64,000 nt of DNA from an uncultured Verrucomicrobia subdivision 3 bacterium. Its GTDB lineage: Bacteria > Verrucomicrobiota > Verrucomicrobiia > Limisphaerales > UBA11358. Shown here piece by piece: positions 26,263-35,380 of this stretch; position 1 is the first letter of the stretch; the number at the start of each line of letters is the position of its first letter. The notes under the pieces are model-generated. The model searched no databases and had not been told where the DNA came from. It worked only from the letters and a program-made list of their open reading frames with translations. The stretch spans positions 95,064 through 159,063 of the forward strand of contig CAIOIC010000136.1 of assembly GCA_903858275.1 (NCBI GenBank), given 5' to 3'. The translations under genes and the position numbers were made by a program.

Positions 26263-27804
26263 TCAAGGCGTGCTGACCACCTTCACGTTCCGGAATATGA
26301 ACGGATTGTCGCTAAGTCTCAGCGGTTTGCCGCTGGCGGTGGTGACGTTCTTTAGGATCACCTGTTCGGTCTTGATGTTCGGGTATTTCTCCTGGTAGGT
26401 GGCGTTGGTGAACTTCGAGTTGAAGTCGGCGAAAATGGCCGGCCCGCGATAATTAGCCGGATGATTGGTGTCATCGATGCGCAGCGTGTCGATGGTGATC
26501 TGTCTGGGCATGTAGCAGGTATAGCCGAAGTTGTGCTGGCCCGTATAGGATCCCCCGATCAGCGCGGCGGTGACGGGATTGCCGCCAGCGGGAACGTAAA
26601 CGCAATTTTTGATGATGAAATCGCCCTGCCAGGTGCTGCCGTAATCGGAGCGCAGGCTGATGAGGCTGCCGCCGTAGAGGGTGCAGTTTTCCACGAGCAG
26701 CGTCCCGAAGCCGATGGCGTTGATCCCGGCATGGCCCAAGGTCGAATTGCGGATCGTGGCATTGGCGACGCCTTGGTGGGCATCGAAACGGGAGAAGCTG
26801 CACCGGTCGAGCAGCAGGTTCTTACAGAAGTTGGAGCCGATGATGCCCCAGCGGGTGCGGTCCTTGATGTCATTGCTTTGTTTGCAGTTGATGAAGGAGA
26901 CATTCAGGGCCTGGTTGATGGAAAGGTCGTAGGTGCCCATGCTGACCGGCCTGCCCGCCGAGCCGATGGTGACGTAGGTTTTGTGCCCGGTCAGGATGGC
27001 ATTCCGCACGATGACGTTGGCGCAAGCGCTGAAGTTGAGAAAGCCGCCGTAGGGCGCGCCATGGTCGCCCTCGCCGGTGACGAGGTGCTCCACGCCATCG
27101 ATCACCACATTCGAGCGCCGGATCCCGATTCCGCGGGTGAAGTAGCTGTATTTGGATTCAACCGCGTTGGCTTTGGTGGTAAACCGGCCGCCGGTGATGG
27201 TCAGCCGCTTCTGGTCCATCGGCTGGGCGGTGATCTTCGTGATCTGGTCGAAATCCCAGATGATCGGCGTGTTCGTGTCCACCCGGCCGTCGGGGTATGC
27301 GATGAAGGTGTCGGTCTGCGGGGAGCCGTTGTTTTGGTTCGCTCCGAACCGGATGAAATGTTTGACGCGGTCATTCCAAACGCTGATGACGCAGGGGCCG
27401 GGCAGAGCAGCGGCGATTTTGGCCTGGTTCCGCTTGAGCGTGGTGATCCCCTGAAGCGTGAACGGCTTCAGGGAAGATTGGACATTGAAGATGTTGGCAT
27501 TGCGGTTCGAGACGGCGGTGTCGTCGATGATAAACTTGGCCGTCCCCCAGTCGGTGTCCGTCTGGATGATCGCCGTCTTGTTCTTTCCCCCGATGTAGTA
27601 GGTCGCCCCATCGTCCGCTTTTACGGGCAGCCCGTGCTGGTTGGCGAATTCGTGGGCCTTGACGATGGCCTCGAGGTCATCGGTCACTCCGTTGCCGACG
27701 GCTCCGAATTTTGCATACCGGACCACCTCGGCGGAGAAAACGGACAGGCCTGACCCGAAGAAACCGAGGGCCATGACCGCGACTAACATTTCAAATCGTT
27801 TCAT
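26263..27804 (-). CDS. Secreted right-handed beta-helix protein, pectate lyase superfamily
   Basis: I start at the ATG at 27804: it gives a signal peptide (MKRFEMLVAVMALGFFGSG) and is preceded, 11 bases away, by an AGGAG ribosome site, one of few in this window. The open frame continues 117 codons upstream through non-coding sequence. The 513-residue protein begins with the pectate-lyase-3 pattern YAKFGAVGNGVTDDLEAI. It continues with beta-helix coils (NVIVRNAILTGHKTYVTIG, CKNLLLDRCSFSRFD, ATIRNSTLGHAGINAIGFG). I do not find the catalytic motifs of GH28 polygalacturonases. Pectin- or other uronan-degrading activity is plausible from the neighbouring lyase. Confidence 0.7.
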   Translation of the reverse strand: MKRFEMLVAVMALGFFGSGLSVFSAEVVRYAKFGAVGNGVTDDLEAIVKAHEFANQHGLPVKADDGATYYIGGKNKTAIIQTDTDWGTAKFIIDDTAVSNRNANIFNVQSSLKPFTLQGITTLKRNQAKIAAALPGPCVISVWNDRVKHFIRFGANQNNGSPQTDTFIAYPDGRVDTNTPIIWDFDQITKITAQPMDQKRLTITGGRFTTKANAVESKYSYFTRGIGIRRSNVVIDGVEHLVTGEGDHGAPYGGFLNFSACANVIVRNAILTGHKTYVTIGSAGRPVSMGTYDLSINQALNVSFINCKQSNDIKDRTRWGIIGSNFCKNLLLDRCSFSRFDAHQGVANATIRNSTLGHAGINAIGFGTLLVENCTLYGGSLISLRSDYGSTWQGDFIIKNCVYVPAGGNPVTAALIGGSYTGQHNFGYTCYMPRQITIDTLRIDDTNHPANYRGPAIFADFNSKFTNATYQEKYPNIKTEQVILKNVTTASGKPLRLSDNPFIFRNVKVVSTP

Positions 27805-27932
27805 AATAATAAAATCTCCTGCCAACCACCGACTTCGTTCAGAATGATTGATTGTGCCGATTATGGCAAAATACATTTCATAATTGAAAATGAAATGCGC
27901 CTGTCCCGCTCGCCAGGCAGCGTGAACCGGTT

Positions 27933-29270
27933 CTACAACCCTTTGACCGACCAACCGCGGCGGTATTCCCGGCGGACGAACTGGTTCGCCTCCTTGAGGT
28001 TGAACTTCATCTTCCGGCTGTTCCAGTCCAGCGTGGTTTGGGGGAAGCGCGAGGCGATGCCGCCGAGCAGAATGGCTTCGGTGAGCGGACTGGCGTAGGC
28101 AAAATCGGCGGTGGTCTTGTCCTCGCCCCGGCAGGCATTGACGAACTGTTCCCAATGTTTGAGGCCTTTGACCGGCGGCAGTTTGAACTCCTTGAATTTT
28201 GCGGCGGGAAACAAGGCCGGTCGGGCGTCGCCATGAGGCACCAATAGAACGCCCTCGGTTCCGATCAGCATGGAGCCGGAGGTGGGAACGGGTTCGCCTT
28301 CCAACCGGGCGATAATTTCGGCAGCCGGTTTGGATGCGCCATCATACCAGGTGATGGGCAGGGTTTTGGCGGAGGTCTGGTTGTTTCCAGCGAAAATGTA
28401 AATCACCCTGCCGTCAATGGCCCAGTTCCATGGGTTCGGCGCCGGACCTTCCGAGCGGACGGAAATGGGCGCGGTCAGATTCAGCGCTTCAAACACGGGA
28501 TCAAAAATATGGCAGCCCATGTCGCCTAAGGTGCCCGTGCCAAAGTCCAGCCGCCGACGCCAGTTGCCGGGATGATAATAGTGGTCGCCGATGAAAGGCC
28601 GGTCGGCGCAAACGCCCAGCCAGAGATTCCAGTCAAAGTCGGCGGGCAGGGGATCGGTCCGGTCCGGCTTGGAGGACATGTCTCCCCAGGGTTTTTTATT
28701 GCACCAGGAGTGAACCTCCTGGATTTTTCCAATGGTTCCGTCCTGCACCATCCGCACTCCCATCCGATAATAAACCGACGAGTGAATCTGGATGCCCATT
28801 TGGGTGACGACTTTTTTCTTCCGGGCGATCTCTTCCATCCGGCGCACTTCGTAAATGTCGTGGGCGAGCGGTTTCTGGCCGTAGACGTGTTTGCCGAGCT
28901 GCATGGCACTCACGCCGATGGGCGCATGCATGTGGTCGGGCGTGGAGACGTTGACGGAATCGATGTTCTTCGCTTCTTTGTCCAGCAACTCACGCCAGTC
29001 CTGATAAATCTTGGCCATCGGAAAACGTTTTCGAGCTTCGATTGTGCGGTTGAGATCCACATCGCAAATCGCGACGATTTCAACGTTCGGACAATTGGCG
29101 ATTTGCGTAAGGTCAGCCCAGGCCATGCCGCCGGCGCCGAAGCTGGCATGGCGAATTGTGCGGCTCGGGGGCAGGGCGAGCAGATGACGGGTAAGGAAGG
29201 GCGCCGCGATGGCTGCCGTGCCGAGGGTTTTAAGAAACGAACGGCGGGTAGACTGATGGTGCGGGTTCAT
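27933..29270 (-). CDS. Tat-exported Gfo/Idh/MocA-family oxidoreductase
   Basis: 445 residues. The N-terminus has a twin-arginine signal (STRRSFLKTLGTAAIAAPFL), so it should be exported folded with its cofactor. The Rossmann start is HASFGAGGMAWADLTQI, and YGQKPLAHDIYEVRRM is the family motif (EKP replaced by QKP, a common variant in this exported subgroup). The long C-terminal domain has the exported-type motifs NLWLGVCADRPF and DFGTGTLGDMGCHIFDP. Such proteins are very abundant in Verrucomicrobiota and Planctomycetota. The DUF1080 protein gene 16 bases upstream on the same strand suggests periplasmic oxidation of a glycoside to its 3-keto form and subsequent cleavage. Confidence 0.88.
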   Translation of the reverse strand: MNPHHQSTRRSFLKTLGTAAIAAPFLTRHLLALPPSRTIRHASFGAGGMAWADLTQIANCPNVEIVAICDVDLNRTIEARKRFPMAKIYQDWRELLDKEAKNIDSVNVSTPDHMHAPIGVSAMQLGKHVYGQKPLAHDIYEVRRMEEIARKKKVVTQMGIQIHSSVYYRMGVRMVQDGTIGKIQEVHSWCNKKPWGDMSSKPDRTDPLPADFDWNLWLGVCADRPFIGDHYYHPGNWRRRLDFGTGTLGDMGCHIFDPVFEALNLTAPISVRSEGPAPNPWNWAIDGRVIYIFAGNNQTSAKTLPITWYDGASKPAAEIIARLEGEPVPTSGSMLIGTEGVLLVPHGDARPALFPAAKFKEFKLPPVKGLKHWEQFVNACRGEDKTTADFAYASPLTEAILLGGIASRFPQTTLDWNSRKMKFNLKEANQFVRREYRRGWSVKGL

Positions 29271-29286
29271 GCGAAAAGCCGGATGT

Positions 29287-30612
29287 TTAGTTGAGCGGCT
29301 TGATGGAAATATTGCGAAACATCACCGGGTCGTTGTGGCCGGCAAACCCAAAATAGCCGCTGGTGCGGTCCTTGCCGGGATGTTTTTTGTTGCCAAGAAA
29401 TTCGGTGACTTTGGACAAATCGGCATCGAGGATCACCGTGCCGTTGAGTTCTAACTTGATGATTGATCCGGTGACGGTGACTTCCTCGTAGTTCCAATCG
29501 CCCGTGGGACGCAGGTAACCGCGATGCGCCGCCACCATGCCGTAGGCCGCGCCGTGAAACTGGCGCGGATCCAGCGCCGCGTATTTCGGATCTTCACTGT
29601 CGAGCACCTGACATTCGCACATGCCGGTGTAGGCGGTGTCGCCGCTGCCGGGATAGCGGATGGCCAGACCATTGTTGCCGGCGGGCGGAAGCTTGAACTC
29701 CAGCCGCGCGACGAAGTTGGCGAATTCGTCCTGGGTGTAAATCGTTCCGCCCTTTTTGGGTTTGCAGGTGATCGCCCAGTCCTTCACTTCGTAGTTTTCC
29801 ACCGGTCCGCGCCAGCCGGTGAAATCTTTGCCGTTGAAGACGGACTTGAAACCTTTGGGGTCGGTGCCGCGCAAAAGTTTGTTGGCCTCGTCGCTGCCGA
29901 TTTCGCGGATGAAGACATTGCGCCAGCGAATTTCGCCGCCGTGCGTCTGCAGTTGGATTGGCCCCTTTGGCGGCACGGGCAGCTTGCGGTTGTAATAATT
30001 TTCCATGACGCAGCCGTTGACGGTTTGTTCTCCATTCAACCAGACCCAGACGCGTGTGCCGGCCATGACAATCCGAAAATGGTTCCATTCGCCGAATGGC
30101 TTGTCTGCCTTCACGAGCGGGTCTTTGCCGGGGGCGCCGGGGGAGTTGTTCCATAATCCGCCCGAACCTTTGCCGGCCCCGATGGCGAATTTTGCCGTCT
30201 CAGTGTAATCCCAGATTTGCACCTGAGGGCAGCCGCGCAAATAAATCCCGCTGTCTGCCAGCGGCACCGTTTTATAATCCACGAGCAGTTCAAAATCGCC
30301 GTAGTATTTGTCCGTCGTGAGGAAAAGGCCTTTGCCGTCATTCACCAGTTCGCCGTTCTGCACCGACCAGTGCCGGCGGATATCGTCGAGGCTGGCCTCG
30401 TGTTTTTTCTGGAATGCCTCGGGCGGCAGCGCCATGTATTTGCGCGGGTCTTCCGTGGTGGCGCCCCACCAATGGTCGAGGTTGCTGCCGTTGAACAAGG
30501 CGGTGAACCCGCCCGGCGCTTCATTCTTCGCGGTCAATTTAGCTGGTGTTTGGCAGCCAGCCTGAGCTAAGACGATTGGTAAAACCAATGCAGAGAGATA
30601 ATAGGGGTTCAC
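29287..30612 (-). CDS. DUF1080 (3-keto-disaccharide hydrolase-like) protein with two domains, exported
   Basis: 441 residues. A short hydrophobic N-terminus ends in LAQAGC, so Cys20 might be lipidated, although Gln at -3 of the lipobox is atypical. Two DUF1080 concanavalin-like domains follow: about 34-240 (FTALFNGSNLDHWWG, WSVQNGELVNDGKG, DSGIYLRG) and about 250-441 (FKSVFNGKDFTGWRG, NNGLAIRYPG, RFHGAAYGMVAAHRG). Characterised DUF1080 proteins hydrolyse 3-keto-glycosides and the family is usually next to exported Gfo/Idh oxidoreductases, as here. It is the first gene of the minus-strand set running to 21627. Confidence 0.82.
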   Translation of the reverse strand: MNPYYLSALVLPIVLAQAGCQTPAKLTAKNEAPGGFTALFNGSNLDHWWGATTEDPRKYMALPPEAFQKKHEASLDDIRRHWSVQNGELVNDGKGLFLTTDKYYGDFELLVDYKTVPLADSGIYLRGCPQVQIWDYTETAKFAIGAGKGSGGLWNNSPGAPGKDPLVKADKPFGEWNHFRIVMAGTRVWVWLNGEQTVNGCVMENYYNRKLPVPPKGPIQLQTHGGEIRWRNVFIREIGSDEANKLLRGTDPKGFKSVFNGKDFTGWRGPVENYEVKDWAITCKPKKGGTIYTQDEFANFVARLEFKLPPAGNNGLAIRYPGSGDTAYTGMCECQVLDSEDPKYAALDPRQFHGAAYGMVAAHRGYLRPTGDWNYEEVTVTGSIIKLELNGTVILDADLSKVTEFLGNKKHPGKDRTSGYFGFAGHNDPVMFRNISIKPLN

Positions 30613-30662
30613 AGCGATGAAATTTGTCGAGTGAGTCGCTGGATGTAAAGGAGAAGAACATT

Positions 30663-30758
30663 ATGAAATTAAATATCGATAAAATGAAGTGGTTTACCCC
30701 TATAATTGAAAAACGTAACTTGGCATTAATACGACAACGCTCTGGCGCTGGCGCATAA
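30663..30758 (+). CDS. Small ORF (31 residues) with a strong ribosome binding site
   Basis: An AAGGAG site (30648-30653) lies 9 bases before ATG at 30663, the best Shine-Dalgarno sequence in the window. The frame encodes 31 residues, begins MKLNIDKMKWF, is rich in Lys and Arg, and ends in TAA at 30758, ten bases before the GTG of the membrane protein gene. It is the first frame on the plus strand after the divergent DUF1080 gene. It may be a leader peptide for the downstream gene, a real small protein or chance; no family is recognised. Confidence 0.4.
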   Translation: MKLNIDKMKWFTPIIEKRNLALIRQRSGAGA

Positions 30759-30768
30759 TGAAAACATT

Positions 30769-31146
30769 GTGAAAACCTACCAATCTGAAATGTTTAGCGC
30801 GCTTTTTTTGGCGGTTCCCCTGACCTTGTTTGGTCTGTTGGTCCTCATCGGTGCCGCCTTAAAGGAAACGCCGTTATTTTGGCTTAACGCTGGCGGGTAT
30901 CCCGAGGAATTGCGAGCGCTGTTGCTCGTTGCCTTTTATCCGGCCTATTTGGTTTATTTTTTCTGGCTGACGTTTGTAACGTTCACGTCCTGGCGGCTAA
31001 TGCGCGATTTCAAACATGCCGGAACTTTGCTGCTGCTGGCCAGCGGAGTGAACTGGTTGTTGTTATCGGCTTCCACGACGATTGTGATTTGGAACAATGT
31101 TGAAAATCTTCTGCAGGGTTTGCCGTTTCATTCACATCCATCGTAA
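30769..31146 (+). CDS. Small integral membrane protein, unknown function
   Basis: 125 residues with three hydrophobic segments (about 10-30, 47-72 and 83-106) and a polar C-terminus ending HSHPS. The start could be GTG at 30769 or the ATG at 30790, eight codons in. No Shine-Dalgarno is close to either, so translation may depend on the 31-residue frame just upstream. I do not recognise the family. It is isolated, with the divergent carbohydrate set on one side and the convergent polysaccharide export genes on the other. Confidence 0.6.
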   Translation: MKTYQSEMFSALFLAVPLTLFGLLVLIGAALKETPLFWLNAGGYPEELRALLLVAFYPAYLVYFFWLTFVTFTSWRLMRDFKHAGTLLLLASGVNWLLLSASTTIVIWNNVENLLQGLPFHSHPS

Positions 31147-31199
31147 CGATAGATAATCGGCGGGCAGGGGGGGCGGCTAGGGTTTCGCCGCACCCGAAA

Positions 31200-32255
31200 T
31201 CACGGTCCGACATTCACGCCCACACCGACTTTGGTTGTGCTGCCGCCAGCGCGAAGGCCTTCATTTGCTGCCACGGTGCGGACAAATGTATCCACGATAG
31301 ATTTGACGGCGCTCTGGAACATTCCCAGCGGCTGGTCGGGCACATACACAATGTCACGCGGTTGGAGCCTCACCTCGGGCGCCCGCCCCTTGAGAATATC
31401 TAAAAAATTTATCACGGCGTAATGGGGATCTGTTAGCGAGCCGCGAATGACGACAACCTCGCTTAGCCATGCGTTGGGTGTAGTGCCGCGCGCATTGGCA
31501 ATGGCCGAACTCAAGGTCACCTGATCTTTGAACGATACTGCGCGTGGCCCGGTCACGGCGCCAAGCACATACACTTCCGTGGCCAGCGCTGACGGGAGAT
31601 AGACAAAATCATCCGGTTCGAGATAGACGTTTTGCGACAAATCACCATCGTGGATGAGTCGGCTGAAATTTACCGGCATGAACTTGCCGTGGCGCAACAG
31701 GAAACTGTGACGCAAATCGGCCAGTTCCTCCGTCGTGCCGGTGAACTGTGCGGTGTATAGCCCGCCGGCTCGTGCAATGGCATCCACCACTGTCATCGGT
31801 GTTTCCAAGGGGTAGATGCCTGGTGTGTTGAGTCGGCCCAGCACCCAGACACGGGCGCTACGGACTTCGCGAAGAGTCACGCTCACGCGGGGGCTCTTAT
31901 AGAAATGCGAAAGCTGCGCTTGCAAGGCGTCACGGGTCTGCGCCAGTGTCAGTCCCCAAACCTTGAGTCCGGGGATCAGGTTGAAATAAATTTTCCCATC
32001 CGGACCGACCAGCGCCGGCTGTGGTCCCTCGCCGTTGCCAAGTAATTCCACGTCCACCTTGTCGCCTGGTCCGAGGCGGAATTCACTGGCCGATGGTTTT
32101 AGCCATGAGGGATTTATGGCATTGGTGGCTGAAAATTCCTCAAACGTCTGGCCTTTGGGATTGTGCGGATCAAACGTCGGCCCGTGCCGCACATTGGCAC
32201 ATCCAAAGGCGGACAATGCAACCGCCATCAAAAAATATTTTAACAATGTAGGCAT
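31200..32255 (-). CDS. Outer-membrane polysaccharide export lipoprotein, Wza/SLBB family
   Basis: I start at the ATG at 32255, which overlaps the preceding stop by one base (TGATG) and gives MPTLLKYFLMAVALSAFGC, a lipoprotein signal with Cys19. The remaining 351-residue protein has the poly-export domain (FRLGPGDKVDVELLG, VGPDGKIYFNLIPGLKVWG) followed by SLBB repeats (ARVWVLGRLNTPGIYPLE, EVYVLGAVTGPRAVSF) ending IVYVPDQ. Wza-type proteins form the outer-membrane channel for capsule or exopolysaccharide. It is a close relative of the C-terminal third of the upstream fused protein, so the two may assemble together or form a periplasm-spanning stack. Confidence 0.88.
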   Translation of the reverse strand: MPTLLKYFLMAVALSAFGCANVRHGPTFDPHNPKGQTFEEFSATNAINPSWLKPSASEFRLGPGDKVDVELLGNGEGPQPALVGPDGKIYFNLIPGLKVWGLTLAQTRDALQAQLSHFYKSPRVSVTLREVRSARVWVLGRLNTPGIYPLETPMTVVDAIARAGGLYTAQFTGTTEELADLRHSFLLRHGKFMPVNFSRLIHDGDLSQNVYLEPDDFVYLPSALATEVYVLGAVTGPRAVSFKDQVTLSSAIANARGTTPNAWLSEVVVIRGSLTDPHYAVINFLDILKGRAPEVRLQPRDIVYVPDQPLGMFQSAVKSIVDTFVRTVAANEGLRAGGSTTKVGVGVNVGP

Positions 32256-35200
32256 CAATCGAGCGATGGAATCAGCGGGTGGGTGGTGAGCGGTTTGATG
32301 TTGTTGCCAACCCACGCCGTCGTCATCCCCTGCACATAGGCGTTAAGCGCGATTTGCAACAAATCTTGCGCCCGTTGCCATGGTTTTTCACCGACGTATA
32401 CAATGTCTTTCGGTTGCAATATAAAATCCTTTTCGCGGCCTGACAGGATGGCTGCGAGGTTTACCACGAACGTCTGCGGCTTTTGCAGCGAACCGCGCAC
32501 CACCAGCACGCGCTGCTTGTAGGCGGTCGGCAAAATCCCGCCGCGCACGGTCAGCACGCCGACCATCGTATTCTCTGCCGTCAGGCCGAGCGGTCCCTGG
32601 CTGCTCACTGCGCCGAGGAGATAAATCTCGTTTACGGTGCCGGATGGGAAATAAACATAGTCGCCCGGTTCAATCAGGATATTTTGCGTCAGATCACCGT
32701 GTGTGAATAGCTTCTCGAAATCCACCGGCAGCCGCTGGCCATTACGCACGATGAACGAACGTTTCATGTCCGCCAGTTCCACGGTGTTGTGTTCGTAAAG
32801 CCCGGTATCAATGCCGCGCGCCCGTGCGACGGCCTCAATGATCGTCAGCGGCCGGTCAAGCGTGTAAGCGCCGCGATCCACCACGGCTCCGAGCAGATAA
32901 TATTTTTTGCTGCGCCATTCCACCGGCGTGATGACAGTGCGGGCGTTGCGGTAAAATTTCCCCAGTTCCCCGTCCAGTTTGGCGCGCATTTCGTCCACGG
33001 TCAGGCCCGCAACCGGCACGCTCTGGGCCTCCAGAAAACTAATGCGTCCATCCGGCCCCACCGGCACATAAGTCCGGATGGAATCCGTGCGGCCATAAAT
33101 TCGCAGGTTGAAAATATCGCCCGCACCGACGGTGTAGCGCTCCTGCCAGCCGGCGTAAAACGGCGTATGTGATGAACCGGAAAAGATATCCACCGCTGGC
33201 CGGTTGGTTTCCCCTGTACGCCCCGAACTTGCGCTCAACAATATAAACATCAGTGCCAGCGGGAGAAATTTTTCCAGCAGTGTCACCCGCAAAAAGTCAG
33301 TCGGCTCGCGGTTAAGCGCCGCCCCAACGAGTGTCACGTCACCCGCCTCGACGGTTTCTAGAATTTCCGCCAGCTCGTTTTGCTCCAGTCCCCCGCTGGC
33401 CGTCACCCAAACCACCGCCGGCATCAACTCTGCTGCCAACACTGCATCCAGTCCGGACATCTCCGGCAACTCAATCAGTAAAATCATTGCCGGGATTTGT
33501 TGCCATACCTCCGTTGCGCGCTGCCAGCGGGCACGGTTTTCCAGAGTCCAGATCCACGCTGAATCGTAGCGGAGTTCCAACGGCACGCCCGGCTGTTCAC
33601 GCAGGTGGCGCACCACCAGATCCGGCAATGCCAGGGCGTCTGTCAGCGTGGCGGATTTGATTTCTGGATTGGGCGACGACTGGTTTGTCACCGTCACCAC
33701 CGGTTGTCGGCGGTCGTGTGCGGCATCGCGCAGATGTCCGATTAAAGTGGATTTCCCCTCGCCGTTTTTAGCTGATGTGAAGGCCAGCGTCACGCGCGAC
33801 TCGTTCTGTAATTTCAACTGCCGCAAAAATTGCGACCAGGCCCGGAAGCGCCATTGTGCCAAGTCTTTTGAGGAAAAACTGGTTGTATCCGGCAGCCGTG
33901 CCACCACCGGCACGCCGGTTGCGCGCCGCAAATCGGCTGCCGATACCACGCGCAAGTCCATCAGCTCGCGCCCGCAAATCCAGACCAGTAAGGTGCCCAT
34001 GCCGAACACAAATGCGCCGATGGCGGCGAGGATGATTTTTTTCCACCGGTTGCCGACTTCCACGCTTTCCTCGCTTGCCGGCGCAAACAGCCGGTATAAT
34101 CCCGGTGAATTCGCCTCAAAAACCTGCGCCTCGCGCTGGCGGCCCGCGAGTAAGTCGCGCACGGTTTGCAAGGTTTGCTGGCGCGCGGTGATCTGGGCCA
34201 GGCGCTGGCTCTTCTCCGGAATTCCGCTTAGTTTTTGCTGCACGTTGGCGCGAAAAGCGGTGAACTGTTCAACTTTCTTGGCGAGTCCTTCGCGCTGGCA
34301 GCGCAAATCGACAATCTGCAAATACAAATTGTTGGCCATGGTGTTTTCGCTGAATTGAAACGCCGTTTTATTGGTTTCGCTGGAGAACGCGGCCTGATTC
34401 AGCAGTTGTTTTTCCAGTGAGGACACTTTTTCCTGTGCGTCTTTCACGACCGGATTTTCGTCGGTGTAATTGTTGCGGAGATTGTTCAGTTCCAGGCGCG
34501 CATGGCTCAGCCGCATGGCCTGCGGGTTTTGTTGGGCGAGTTCGCGCTCGATGCTTCCGATGCGGAAATCCACCGTTTGCAAGTCGGTCTTCGCCGTTTG
34601 CAATTGCATTTCTGCGTCGCCGAGTTCGCGTAGGAATGCCTCCACTTGGCGATCCGCCCCGTAGAAATCACTGCCCCGGCTGAACTCCAGCATTTCTTTG
34701 TTGACCTGCTCCAGTTCCGCGTCGGTGCGCGAAATCTGGTCGCGCAAAAACTTGTCAAGCTCGGCGGCTTCGTCTGACTGCATTTGCGAGGTTAATGCCA
34801 CTACTTCTTTGGAATAATTATTGATCAGATTTGCCGTGGCCGCCGCGCTGCCGGAACCTTTGAGCGTGATATTGATCAAATCCGTATCGCGCTCGGGCTT
34901 GATGGTCAGGCGGCCAAGCAATCCGCCACCGCTCATGGGCGGCTGTGCGCCAGCCCCCACTTTTTCGAGCAGTTTCGGCGATTGCATGATGCTGACGACC
35001 GTGCCGACCGTAACTTGGCGCGGCTTGAATGCTTCGCCGAATTGGGACTGCCGGATAGTGGTGGAAAATTCACGGCGGATGAGTTGAACCTTGGTGGAAT
35101 AACTCGTTTGAAAGTAATAAAACGAATAGGCAAACACCGGCAGCGCCAGCGCCACACCGGCCAGGGGCAGTAATTTCCAATGCCGCAATATTCCTACCGC

Positions 35201-35380
35201 CAGCCGCAGCGGATCGAACGGCAATCCGCCTTTTCCCTCGGCGGCGGCGGGCGTTTCCAGCTTCACCACCGGCGATGAATTCGCCACCGCCGTCGCCGCG
35301 GTCGCCGGTGGCGAAGTGGTGGCCGCCTGCTCGCGTTTTTTCTGCACGGCGCTGACGCTGAAATTTTCCGGTTCGTTCAT
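32255..35380 (-). CDS. Wzz-like copolymerase / ATPase-like / Wza-like triple fusion protein
   Basis: 1041 residues in three modules. (1) Wzz/GNVR chain-length part: membrane segment about 70-90, long coiled coil about 200-425, second segment 447-468. (2) Cytoplasmic P-loop region resembling Wzc-type tyrosine kinases: Walker A SAKNGEGKST (536-545) and a Walker B-like ILLIELPE (633-640), but without a C-terminal Tyr cluster and with a much-diverged middle. (3) A third hydrophobic segment (704-717), then a complete poly-export/SLBB region (about 745-1041) with YTVGAGDIFNLRIYG and LLGAVVDRGAYTLDR. The third segment would return the chain to the periplasm. These functions normally sit in two or three separate proteins. 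It overlaps the upstream ATPase gene by 4 bases and the downstream Wza gene by 1. Confidence 0.85.
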   Translation of the reverse strand: MNEPENFSVSAVQKKREQAATTSPPATAATAVANSSPVVKLETPAAAEGKGGLPFDPLRLAVGILRHWKLLPLAGVALALPVFAYSFYYFQTSYSTKVQLIRREFSTTIRQSQFGEAFKPRQVTVGTVVSIMQSPKLLEKVGAGAQPPMSGGGLLGRLTIKPERDTDLINITLKGSGSAAATANLINNYSKEVVALTSQMQSDEAAELDKFLRDQISRTDAELEQVNKEMLEFSRGSDFYGADRQVEAFLRELGDAEMQLQTAKTDLQTVDFRIGSIERELAQQNPQAMRLSHARLELNNLRNNYTDENPVVKDAQEKVSSLEKQLLNQAAFSSETNKTAFQFSENTMANNLYLQIVDLRCQREGLAKKVEQFTAFRANVQQKLSGIPEKSQRLAQITARQQTLQTVRDLLAGRQREAQVFEANSPGLYRLFAPASEESVEVGNRWKKIILAAIGAFVFGMGTLLVWICGRELMDLRVVSAADLRRATGVPVVARLPDTTSFSSKDLAQWRFRAWSQFLRQLKLQNESRVTLAFTSAKNGEGKSTLIGHLRDAAHDRRQPVVTVTNQSSPNPEIKSATLTDALALPDLVVRHLREQPGVPLELRYDSAWIWTLENRARWQRATEVWQQIPAMILLIELPEMSGLDAVLAAELMPAVVWVTASGGLEQNELAEILETVEAGDVTLVGAALNREPTDFLRVTLLEKFLPLALMFILLSASSGRTGETNRPAVDIFSGSSHTPFYAGWQERYTVGAGDIFNLRIYGRTDSIRTYVPVGPDGRISFLEAQSVPVAGLTVDEMRAKLDGELGKFYRNARTVITPVEWRSKKYYLLGAVVDRGAYTLDRPLTIIEAVARARGIDTGLYEHNTVELADMKRSFIVRNGQRLPVDFEKLFTHGDLTQNILIEPGDYVYFPSGTVNEIYLLGAVSSQGPLGLTAENTMVGVLTVRGGILPTAYKQRVLVVRGSLQKPQTFVVNLAAILSGREKDFILQPKDIVYVGEKPWQRAQDLLQIALNAYVQGMTTAWVGNNIKPLTTHPLIPSLD

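Noticed and set aside
26461..27753. A 430-codon plus-strand frame opposite the beta-helix protein
   Set aside because: It is Gly/Val/Asp-rich and low in complexity, mirrors the codon pattern of the real gene, and has no ribosome site or domain.
31147..31199. Terminator in the convergent gap
   Set aside because: Only a 5-base TTTCG/CGAAA pairing is present; too weak to call.
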